From: a virus
Strand: one strand, 5' to 3'
IMG/VR virus record: IMGVR_UViG_3300025695_000111
Coordinates: 1-21,876 of that record
DNA: 21,876 nt
The notes under the pieces are model-generated. The model was given only the letters and a program-made list of their open reading frames with translations. It searched no databases and had not been told where the DNA came from. Below, one piece after another: positions 1-5,997 of this stretch (position 1 is its first letter; every line of letters starts with the position of its first letter). A program made the position numbers and the translations under genes.

Positions 1-38
1 CACTAGCAAATGTAGTAAGACTGCCCACTACATGGTAG
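1..38 (+). CDS. C-terminal tail of an upstream gene (partial)
   Basis: Frame 3 is open from the window edge to a TAG stop at 36-38 and reads LANVVRLPTTW. It ends nine bases before the ATG of the next gene, which matches the tight packing seen throughout this strand. By analogy with T7 order, where the tail tube genes precede gene 13, this could be the end of a tail tubular protein, but that is only positional inference. A competing reading in frame 2 stays open to a TGA at 104-106 and would overlap the next gene by 59 bases. It is less likely because other overlaps on this strand are short. Confidence 0.35.
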   Translation, partial: LANVVRLPTTW

Positions 39-47
39 CTACTCCAT

Positions 48-467
48 ATGAAAAAAGTGAACAACAGAGCCGTCCTAGATGGCCTATTCCTATTCGCTAC
101 ATCTGAAGACCATCGATGGTATTCTGTAGCTGAATTCTACCAATACTTCATCTACCCTCTAATGTACGACAAGCTCCGTGTATGGCGCGATGAAGACGGT
201 AAACCTATCGGCCTTTTCACCTACTGTTTCCTATCAGAAGAGAAGGCACAGCAATTCCTCGACGATGAATACACGATCCTAGAGGAAGACTACAAAGCTG
301 ATGATGGGGATGAAATTTGGGGCATAGAGTTTATTGCTCCATTTGGTCATGCGAGGAAAATCGTCTCTGACCTTAAACAAGAATACGCTGACAAGTACGG
401 GGAACCCCGTCCGATATACTGGCGTAGATTGCATAAACCTTACGAAAGACGAAGAGGTAAATTATAA
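48..467 (+). CDS. HlyC-family toxin-activating lysine acyltransferase homologue
   Basis: The 139-residue protein matches the RTX-toxin activator HlyC over most of its length. HlyC transfers a fatty acyl chain from acyl carrier protein to internal lysines of pro-haemolysin. Visible landmarks are SEDHRWY with His22, aligning with the catalytic His23 of HlyC (SPLHRNW), and IEFIAPFG at 93-100, aligning with IDWIAPFG that carries catalytic Asp92. The acidic catalytic position is therefore Glu94 here, a conservative change. No RTX toxin or secretion gene is in the window, so the substrate is probably a phage or host protein. The gene sits where T7 has gp13, directly before virion protein genes, and T7 gp13 may itself be GNAT-like (recalled, not checked). 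The stop overlaps the next start as TAATG. No clear Shine-Dalgarno precedes the ATG at 48. The family call is confident; the role is unknown. Confidence 0.8.
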   Translation: MKKVNNRAVLDGLFLFATSEDHRWYSVAEFYQYFIYPLMYDKLRVWRDEDGKPIGLFTYCFLSEEKAQQFLDDEYTILEEDYKADDGDEIWGIEFIAPFGHARKIVSDLKQEYADKYGEPRPIYWRRLHKPYERRRGKL

Positions 468-1867
468 TGGGTGGTGGTTCTCCGGCTCCGGCTCCTCCGC
501 CCCCTGCGCCAGATTACAGTTCGCAATTTGCGGGCTTGGCCAGTGGGCAGAATACAATCCGTTCGGACATTCGTTCGGCGGAAGACACGTTCCAAGACGA
601 GTCTCGTGATCTATCCCGTGAGATCACCACAGGCTTCAATGATCAAGAAGACCGTTTTGACACGGTTGATCGTGGTATCGATGATCTTGGACGAGACGTT
701 AACACAGGGTTCTCAGATGTAAGTGAGAGCCTCACAGGCCTGTCTACTGATATGGGCAACCAGTTCGACGCATTTGGTAACCGTATGGATACTGGTTTTT
801 CAGGTGTTAACGAAAACATGAACACTGGCTTCGGTTCTTTGTCCAATCAAGTGGACACCCGTTTCGGGGAACTGAATACAGGCATGAACACTGGCTTCGA
901 GACGCTAGGTTCTAACGTTAACACTGGCTTTACTGCTCTTGGTGATCTTGTAGGCGCAAATGACGCCGCTCTGATGGCCAATCAGCAAGAAGGCTTTGCA
1001 GGTGTTAATGAGAACGTCACGAACGTAGGTACGAACCTCGGCAATCAGTTGACTGAGACGTCCTCGAATGTTCTTGCAGGTCAGGCTAACATTGCAGATC
1101 TCGTACAACAGTATGGCGGCAATCTCGACACCTACTATGCGGCTTTGGCCCAAGGTCAGTCTGAGGCGGCGGCTCGTCAGGCGGCTCTGCAAACTGGTTT
1201 GGATGGCTTCCGTAGCGACTACGACACGGCTACTACCGTGGCACAGCAACAGCGTGGTCGTATTCAGGATGCTGTTATGGGTGGTAACACTCAGATCCAA
1301 GAACAGTTGGCTAGTACCGCAGATGCTAACGCACAAGGCCTTCGTAACCTTCGTGGCGACGTATCTGGTGTACAGTCAGATGTTCAATCTGGTAACGCTC
1401 AGGCAACCAAAGACTTCTCTGATGTAGCACGTCGTATTGCTACAGGCTTTGACGATGGTTCTCAGCAAAGCACGAACTTGCGTAATGAATTCATTGATCG
1501 TCTGAACACTGTTCGCTCTGTGCTTACACAGCAAGGTGATCAGATCGATGAAAACACACGTCAGACTTACTCTACTCTGGTGAGTTCGTTCGACGAGCAA
1601 GGTTCTCTTATCGCTAATAGCGTAGACAACATGGGTAACCGTACGGCCCGTGCATTGGATCAGCAAGGTAACCTACTCCTTGCACAGTTCAATACGCAGG
1701 GTCAGCGCGTAGATCAGACTGCATTGAATATCAATCGTATGATGACGCAAATGGATGCCCTAGGTTATCAGCCCGGCACTAATCAGCAAATGGGCATGAT
1801 GACAGGTGCTATGGGCAATGCGAACGTTTATTCGGGTCTAGCGTCTCCGTACGCTTCCACCCGCTAA
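467..1867 (+). CDS. Lysine-poor coiled-coil virion protein with 11-residue repeats
   Basis: A 466-residue protein beginning MGGGSPAPAPPPP, then long helical, coiled-coil-like sequence. Phenylalanines at residues 100, 111, 122, 133, 144 and 155 are exactly 11 apart in a pattern F..V/L...M/V..F, a hendecad repeat expected to form a slightly right-handed coiled coil. Residues 57-82 show heptad-like spacing. The rest is rich in Gln, Asn, Thr and Ala. The C-terminus is Met- and Gly-rich and ends in GLASPYASTR. By hand count there is a single lysine (Lys315), about 27 arginines and no cysteine. It follows the acyltransferase by a TAATG overlap with GAGGT about 9 bases upstream. Position and composition suggest a fibrous or internal virion protein, comparable by location to T7 gp14. 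No enzymatic motif is visible, and the exact place in the particle is unknown. Confidence 0.7.
   Translation: MGGGSPAPAPPPPAPDYSSQFAGLASGQNTIRSDIRSAEDTFQDESRDLSREITTGFNDQEDRFDTVDRGIDDLGRDVNTGFSDVSESLTGLSTDMGNQFDAFGNRMDTGFSGVNENMNTGFGSLSNQVDTRFGELNTGMNTGFETLGSNVNTGFTALGDLVGANDAALMANQQEGFAGVNENVTNVGTNLGNQLTETSSNVLAGQANIADLVQQYGGNLDTYYAALAQGQSEAAARQAALQTGLDGFRSDYDTATTVAQQQRGRIQDAVMGGNTQIQEQLASTADANAQGLRNLRGDVSGVQSDVQSGNAQATKDFSDVARRIATGFDDGSQQSTNLRNEFIDRLNTVRSVLTQQGDQIDENTRQTYSTLVSSFDEQGSLIANSVDNMGNRTARALDQQGNLLLAQFNTQGQRVDQTALNINRMMTQMDALGYQPGTNQQMGMMTGAMGNANVYSGLASPYASTR
764..946 (+). repeat. Tandem 33-base coding repeats (11-residue units)
   Basis: Five to six consecutive units encode the 11-residue pattern within residues 100-160 of the coiled-coil protein. 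The recurrent core is aacactggctt or a close variant encoding NTGF. The units are diverged at third positions, so this is an old protein repeat and not a recent duplication. Confidence 0.75.
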
Positions 1868-1904
1868 ACGATAAAGAAACTTGAGAAAGCCAGAGACATT
1901 ATTG

Positions 1905-2171
1905 ATGGACGATCAGCGCCTGAATAGAATTGAGACTAAACTCGACAAACTAGCTGAAGCAGTAGTGTCTCTGGCACGGATGGAGGAGCGTATGATTACG
2001 CTCTTCAACCGTATGGGGAAATACGAAGAACGCCAAGACAGCCTAGAGGCCCGTGTAGACGATGTTGAAACTGATATCGTCAAGAACGGAACAACTCTTC
2101 GCTTTGCCGAAAGAGTATTTTGGGTGGTTATTACAGCCGCCATTAGCACAGGATTTTGGTATCTAAGATGA
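1905..2171 (+). CDS. Putative holin: coiled coil plus C-terminal membrane segment
   Basis: An 88-residue protein from ATG 1905 (MDDQRLNRIETKL). Residues 1 to about 60 form a charged helix with heptad-like spacing of Leu/Ile/Met. A short polar hinge follows, then one hydrophobic stretch at the C-terminus (RVFWVVITAAISTGFWYL). This architecture resembles XhlA-type haemolysin/holin accessory proteins. The gene lies directly upstream of the lysozyme and its TGA overlaps the lysozyme ATG (ATGA at 2168-2171), so a holin or membrane-pore role is likely. An in-frame TTG at 1881 would add eight residues, but ATG 1905 has AGAG about ten bases upstream. Only one membrane span is evident, as in class III holins; an antiholin is possible. 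Confidence 0.55.
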   Translation: MDDQRLNRIETKLDKLAEAVVSLARMEERMITLFNRMGKYEERQDSLEARVDDVETDIVKNGTTLRFAERVFWVVITAAISTGFWYLR

Positions 2172-2905
2172 TCCCTGATAACGTATCCCAATCTGGGATA
2201 AACATAGTTAAGAAATTCGAGGGTTTGCACAAAGTCACCGATAGTGGCGATGTCCGTGCGTACCGTTGCCCCGCAGGTAAATGGACGATTGGCTACGGCC
2301 ATACTAAAGGTGTCCGTTCAGGTATGCGGGCCACCCCTGCACAATGCGAAGAATACCTTGTAGAGGATCTTAACGAGGCAGGTGCAATCGTACGTCGTTA
2401 TGTGAACGTACCTTTGTCACAGAACCAATACGACGCTCTCGTGTCGTTCGTGTTTAACCTCGGTGGCGGCAACTTCCGTTCAAGCACCTTGCTCAAGAAA
2501 CTGAACAAGGGCCTGTACGATGAAGTACCTGCACAACTCCTACGGTGGAACAAGGCTCGTGTAGATGGTGTTCTAACTGAGCTACGAGGCTTGACCCGTC
2601 GCCGTACCGCAGAAGCGGCTCTGTTCTCAATGGACGCTCCTCTTGCGGGTGATGGCGGAGACATGATGCCTCAGAAGCCTGAACAGGCCGCCACGAAGCC
2701 TCTCACGCGCTCTAAGACCTTAGCAGGTGCAGGTGCGGCAGGTATCGGTACTATTGGTACTGTTATCGGTGACGCGGCAAACCAGATCGAAGGTCTTGTT
2801 GCTTATTCGGAAGATCTTAAACTTGTCTTCCTCGGCCTCACCATCGTCGGCATTGCCTTAGTAACTTACGCCCGCATCAAAGACCATAAAGAAGGCGAAC
2901 GCTAA
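2168..2905 (+). CDS. GH24 endolysin (lysozyme) with C-terminal membrane anchor
   Basis: A 245-residue muramidase that cleaves the glycan backbone of peptidoglycan. The start is ATG 2168 inside the ATGA overlap. The GH24 signature is clear: Glu18 in KKFEG, Cys34 in AYRCPAG, Thr40 in KWTIGYGHT. Cys-5-Thr spacing is normal for the E-D/C-T triad, but 15 residues separate Glu18 and Cys34 instead of the usual 8, because about seven residues (around VTDSGDV) are inserted. The catalytic domain runs to about residue 155. After a linker comes a small-residue-rich stretch (about 185-204) and a strong transmembrane helix at about 219-237, followed by a charged tail. Phage lysozymes usually end after about 150-165 residues, so the C-terminal membrane part is an addition. 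It could tether the enzyme or contribute holin function. The stop overlaps the next start as TAATG. Confidence 0.88.
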   Translation: MIPDNVSQSGINIVKKFEGLHKVTDSGDVRAYRCPAGKWTIGYGHTKGVRSGMRATPAQCEEYLVEDLNEAGAIVRRYVNVPLSQNQYDALVSFVFNLGGGNFRSSTLLKKLNKGLYDEVPAQLLRWNKARVDGVLTELRGLTRRRTAEAALFSMDAPLAGDGGDMMPQKPEQAATKPLTRSKTLAGAGAAGIGTIGTVIGDAANQIEGLVAYSEDLKLVFLGLTIVGIALVTYARIKDHKEGER

Positions 2906-3168
2906 TGTTCCTTCTTAGCGGTGTCTGGGGCAAGGTTAAGCTAATCATTGCAGGTATATTCGCGGCATTGTTGCCTATCCTGTATGTCCTTGGACGCCGT
3001 GACGGTAAGAAACTCGAACAGCGTAATGCACTAGAAGATGCGGTTAACACTGAACGTGAACGCGCTGATTTCTACAAGACGATGGATGAGCACAGCAATG
3101 AAGCTGAAAACAGCAAGCCTCGTAATCGCAGTGACCTTATTAACAGGTTGCGCGGGAACGGTTTATAA
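2905..3168 (+). CDS. Rz-like inner-membrane spanin
   Basis: An 87-residue protein with one N-terminal hydrophobic helix (about residues 11-29) followed by a short basic stretch (GRRDGKK) and a charged helical periplasmic region. This is the layout of inner-membrane spanin subunits, which join an outer-membrane lipoprotein to fuse the two membranes in the last step of lysis of Gram-negative hosts. Its position straight after the endolysin, and the lipoprotein gene embedded in its 3' end, are the classic Rz/Rz1 arrangement. The protein is shorter than lambda Rz (153 residues). Spanins diverge too much for sequence alone; the call rests on topology and context. Confidence 0.75.
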   Translation: MFLLSGVWGKVKLIIAGIFAALLPILYVLGRRDGKKLEQRNALEDAVNTERERADFYKTMDEHSNEAENSKPRNRSDLINRLRGNGL

Positions 3169-3355
3169 GACTGAGCTAGACGTCTACTGCCCACCCATCG
3201 TGGAATACGACAGTCAGTTCAACAACAGATTAGCAGACGAAATCGAAAGCATACCTGTCACAGACGGAAACACAGCCGTTGTTGAAGCCCTTTCGGATTA
3301 CGCCGCACTCAGAGACAAGATACGAGCGTGTCGCAAGGAAAGAGATAATTTGTAA
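3098..3355 (+). CDS. Rz1-like outer-membrane lipoprotein spanin, embedded out of frame
   Basis: An 85-residue protein starting at ATG 3098, inside the Rz-like gene in another frame, and running 187 bases past it. The N-terminus is a lipoprotein signal peptide: MKLK, a hydrophobic core, then lipobox LLTGC with the modified cysteine at residue 18. A GGATGAG about eight bases before the ATG serves as ribosome site and favours 3098 over in-frame starts at 3038 and 3086. The mature part (CAGTVYKTELDVYCPP) is extracytoplasmic and lacks the strong proline richness of lambda Rz1. It would sit in the outer membrane and pair with the upstream Rz-like protein. The stop TAA overlaps the next ATG as TAATG at 3353-3357. 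Confidence 0.8.
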   Translation: MKLKTASLVIAVTLLTGCAGTVYKTELDVYCPPIVEYDSQFNNRLADEIESIPVTDGNTAVVEALSDYAALRDKIRACRKERDNL

Positions 3356-5229
3356 TGGCAGATCCTACTACTCCAGATGGCCTTGTTGGCGATCCTAATG
3401 CGGCCTCGGTCACGAACAACCTTACAGGTAATACACCTGCGGGCACGTTCATGGGCACGAGTTCTTCAGTCGCTACAAATGCGGATTATATCGGTGGGAC
3501 GAACATTGCGAATGTATCGTCTGACATTATCCGTGACCCCGCAGGTTTCCTCGGTAGTGAGGGCACCCTAGCGGACAACGTACCTGACATTGATCCTAAT
3601 GCTCAGGGTACGAACATTGATAATAACAAATATAACGTTGACGTAGACGCTCTCCAAGGTTCCGCACAGCAAGCGGCCGTAGGACAGGCGGCTAGTGTCA
3701 CCGCGCCTACATCTGCACCTACCTACACTGCACAGACAACCGCAGGACAGGTTGGTCAGGTAATGGATAACCTTGACCCTGCCACGGCTACCGTGACGCA
3801 GGATAACTTGGTTGATGAAGAGACGATTGATTTAGAAGGGCTTGCTACTGGCACGAACGCGGATGGTTCCGTGAACGAGGTCGGTCAGGCCCTTAATACT
3901 GTCTTCACCCAAGATATCTCCCGTATTGTCGATACGAGCACTGTATCAGGCCAATTGCTTGCAGACCGCCTCGGTGAGGGTAACTACACGGATGCTAAGA
4001 CGCAGACGACCTATTGGTTGGATGAACTGTCTAAGGACTTCGTAGATCCTAATACAGGACAACCTAAGATCCCATCGTGGGCGGCAGGTGCTCTTCGTGG
4101 TGTGAACCGTATGATCGCCTTTAAGGGCGTTACAGGTTCGGCGGCTATGGGTGCTGTAGCGGCGGCTACTATGGAAGCTATGGTTCCTATCGCACAGGAT
4201 CAGGCTAATTTCTTCCGTACGATTACTGCTAAAAACTTGGATGCCAAGAACACTCAGGCATTGCAGACAGCACAGATTTTGGCTAATATGAACTTGGCTG
4301 AAATGGACACTCGCATGGAGCAAGCTGTCTATAACGCCAAGACCTTCGTACAATACGATTTGACTAACGTTCAGAACGAACAGCAAGTCGAACTCGTTCG
4401 AGCACAGGCCAAGCAACAGGCCATTATGGAAGACGCTAACCAAGTAAACGTACAGCGTCGTTTCAATGCAGAAAACCAAACTCAGGTTGACCAATTCTAT
4501 TCACAGCTAGGCGCACAGATTGACCAGTTCAACGTCACTCAGCGTAATGGCATGTCGCAGTTCAATGTTGGTCAATCTAACGACATGTCGCAGTTCAACC
4601 TGCAAATGGAAAATCAGCGTGAACAGTTCTACCTGAACATGCAGAACCAGATTGATATGGCCAACGCTCAGTGGCGTCAGCGAGTCACTTTGACTGATGC
4701 CCAGATGGCCTTCGATGCGGCCGCTACGGACGTTAAGAACATCGTGGGCTTGACTAGCGAACAGCTAAACCAGATGTGGGATCGTTCGGATTCCCTGTTG
4801 GATTACGCTTGGCGCGAAGGTGAAAGTCAGAAAGATCGTAACGTACAGATCCAAGTCGCTAAGATGAACTACGACGCTCAGGTTGCGGCCGCGAATGCTA
4901 AGAAGAAGGGCTTCGGTGCGGTTGTTGGTAGCATTGCAGGTAACGTACTTGGTGGTTGGGCAGGATCTACAACGGGCTCTGCGGCAATCACTACTATGCT
5001 TGGTTTCTCTGACGAGCGCCTCAAAGACGATATTGTTCAATACGGCGAACTTGATAATGGCATTAAGTTGTTCAAGTGGACGTGGAACGAGGCGGCTAAG
5101 AAGATTGGCGCTGATAAGTGGCCAACATATGGCGTTATCGCTCAGGACGTTCAGAAGGTTATTCCTGATGCCGTACGTCTCGGCAAGAACGGTTACCTGA
5201 CCGTAGATTACAATAAGGTGGTAGCATGA
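3355..5229 (+). CDS. Fibrous virion protein with C-terminal S74 self-cleaving chaperone domain
   Basis: A 624-residue protein. Residues 1-230 are Ala/Thr/Asn-rich and low in complexity. A hydrophobic small-residue segment near GSAAMGAVAAATM is followed by a long helical region with Gln/Asn-rich 11-residue repeats (380-434). A second Gly/Ala stretch (VVGSIAGNVLGGWAG) precedes the C-terminal domain. That domain begins FSDERLKDDI, the signature of peptidase S74 intramolecular chaperones, with predicted nucleophile Ser552 and general base Lys557. The chaperone assists trimer folding of fibres and then cleaves itself off, here releasing about 73 residues ending VDYNKVVA. This is short for the family (usually above 100). 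It has about 28 lysines and no cysteine. Likely a tail fibre or tail-associated protein; given its neighbours, an internal core protein is also possible. Confidence 0.78.
   Translation: MADPTTPDGLVGDPNAASVTNNLTGNTPAGTFMGTSSSVATNADYIGGTNIANVSSDIIRDPAGFLGSEGTLADNVPDIDPNAQGTNIDNNKYNVDVDALQGSAQQAAVGQAASVTAPTSAPTYTAQTTAGQVGQVMDNLDPATATVTQDNLVDEETIDLEGLATGTNADGSVNEVGQALNTVFTQDISRIVDTSTVSGQLLADRLGEGNYTDAKTQTTYWLDELSKDFVDPNTGQPKIPSWAAGALRGVNRMIAFKGVTGSAAMGAVAAATMEAMVPIAQDQANFFRTITAKNLDAKNTQALQTAQILANMNLAEMDTRMEQAVYNAKTFVQYDLTNVQNEQQVELVRAQAKQQAIMEDANQVNVQRRFNAENQTQVDQFYSQLGAQIDQFNVTQRNGMSQFNVGQSNDMSQFNLQMENQREQFYLNMQNQIDMANAQWRQRVTLTDAQMAFDAAATDVKNIVGLTSEQLNQMWDRSDSLLDYAWREGESQKDRNVQIQVAKMNYDAQVAAANAKKKGFGAVVGSIAGNVLGGWAGSTTGSAAITTMLGFSDERLKDDIVQYGELDNGIKLFKWTWNEAAKKIGADKWPTYGVIAQDVQKVIPDAVRLGKNGYLTVDYNKVVA
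4492..4656 (+). repeat. Five tandem 33-base coding repeats (QF-type 11-residue units)
   Basis: Residues 380-434 of the S74 protein consist of five consecutive 11-residue units, each starting QFY or QFN (for example QFNVTQRNGMS, then QFNVGQSNDMS). The two middle units share the sequence catgtcgcagttcaa at the DNA level. The period equals that of the repeat in the coiled-coil protein at 467-1867, although the residues differ. Confidence 0.8.
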
Positions 5230-5429
5230 CATTTGAAGAAGCAATCCGCCGTTCGATCAAGGCATACTTTGATGGTAAAGACCCCGCCAAACTGAATGAG
5301 GTTAAAGGTGAGGTTCGCTACACTCGTGAGTACTTCGACGAAATGGAAGAAGAGCTTATCGGCAGTAAAGACGCCGCTCCTGTAGAAGAAGACATGGAAG
5401 AGGAGATGGACGAAGATGCCGTTGAATAA
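5226..5429 (+). CDS. Small acidic protein of unknown function
   Basis: A 67-residue protein joined to the S74 gene by an ATGA overlap, with AAGGTGG six bases before the ATG. The N-terminal half is a mixed-charge helix (MTFEEAIRRSIKAYFDGK). The C-terminal third is almost all acidic (EEDMEEEMDEDAVE). There is no membrane segment and no known motif. Conserved coupling between virion genes suggests a role in assembly, such as a chaperone or small scaffold-like factor, but the sequence does not prove this. Its last 14 bases overlap the next gene in another frame, and the GA-rich acidic codons supply that gene's ribosome binding site (GAGGAGA). Confidence 0.7.
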   Translation: MTFEEAIRRSIKAYFDGKDPAKLNEVKGEVRYTREYFDEMEEELIGSKDAAPVEEDMEEEMDEDAVE

Positions 5430-5997
5430 TCCTGCTATGCCAGACGCCCCAATCCCGGGGGCTAACTACACGGCTAACGAACAAAACTATCCGTGGCACC
5501 GTCCACCAGACATCATCGATACAGATGAAGCTATTGAGTATGTCGCAGACAAGTTCAACGACGGTACTGATGGCCTGAAATACATGGAAATGATCCGTGC
5601 AGGAGTTTCCATTGCGGCCGTAACTGACATGCTCGTTACTATCGGTATCAGCGACGGTAAGTGGACACCTGACTTTGCTATTTTGATTGCAGGGCCTGTA
5701 GCACGATTGCTTACAATCTTCGCTAAGGGTTACGACATTGATTATGAAATGGGCCTCGACACTGAAGGGCCGTTCGTAACATCCGAATTCCTCAAGGCAA
5801 TTGAAGGATCTAATCAAGTCGTAACTATCAACGACGCTGAGATTGAAGAGGTCAAAGAAAGTGCACCTCAAAGCACGGATGGCTTGATGGCTATGTCTAC
5901 TCAAGAAGAGCAAGATGCTATGCTCGGCTACGGCCCTGATGAAGAGCCTATGCCTCAAGAAGAGCAACCAATGCCTATGAATGAGGAAGACGTATAA
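5416..5997 (+). CDS. Conserved-looking acidic phage protein, function unknown
   Basis: A 193-residue protein. The N-terminus is proline-rich (PGANYTANEQNYPWHRPP), a segment that resembles uncharacterised proteins of several marine phages. A folded core of about residues 35-120 follows (DEAIEYVADKFNDG, then GKWTPDFAILIAGPVARLL). The tail is acidic and Met/Gln/Pro-rich (EEPMPQEEQPMPMNEEDV). There is no signal peptide, no convincing membrane helix and no catalytic motif. It is coupled upstream by a 14-base overlap and downstream by TAATG, so it is made together with the two large virion proteins and may act in their assembly or be a minor virion component. Confidence 0.7.
   Translation: MPLNNPAMPDAPIPGANYTANEQNYPWHRPPDIIDTDEAIEYVADKFNDGTDGLKYMEMIRAGVSIAAVTDMLVTIGISDGKWTPDFAILIAGPVARLLTIFAKGYDIDYEMGLDTEGPFVTSEFLKAIEGSNQVVTINDAEIEEVKESAPQSTDGLMAMSTQEEQDAMLGYGPDEEPMPQEEQPMPMNEEDV

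Noticed and set aside
2-106. Frame 2 open from the window edge to 106 as the end of the upstream gene
   Set aside because: Would overlap the acyltransferase by 59 bases; the frame 3 ending at 38 fits local spacing better, though not proven.
48-1867. RTX toxin operon (activator plus toxin)
   Set aside because: The neighbour lacks Gly/Asp-rich nonapeptide calcium repeats and there are no secretion genes; its repeats are 11-residue coiled-coil units.
3946-4494. Antisense open frame of 182 codons opposite the S74 protein
   Set aside because: Same reason: coding strand evidence (repeats, S74 domain, overlaps) is on the plus strand.
5356-5967. Long antisense open frame of 203 codons
   Set aside because: It lies opposite two well-supported coupled genes, has no ribosome site or recognisable protein features, and is a by-product of their codon use.
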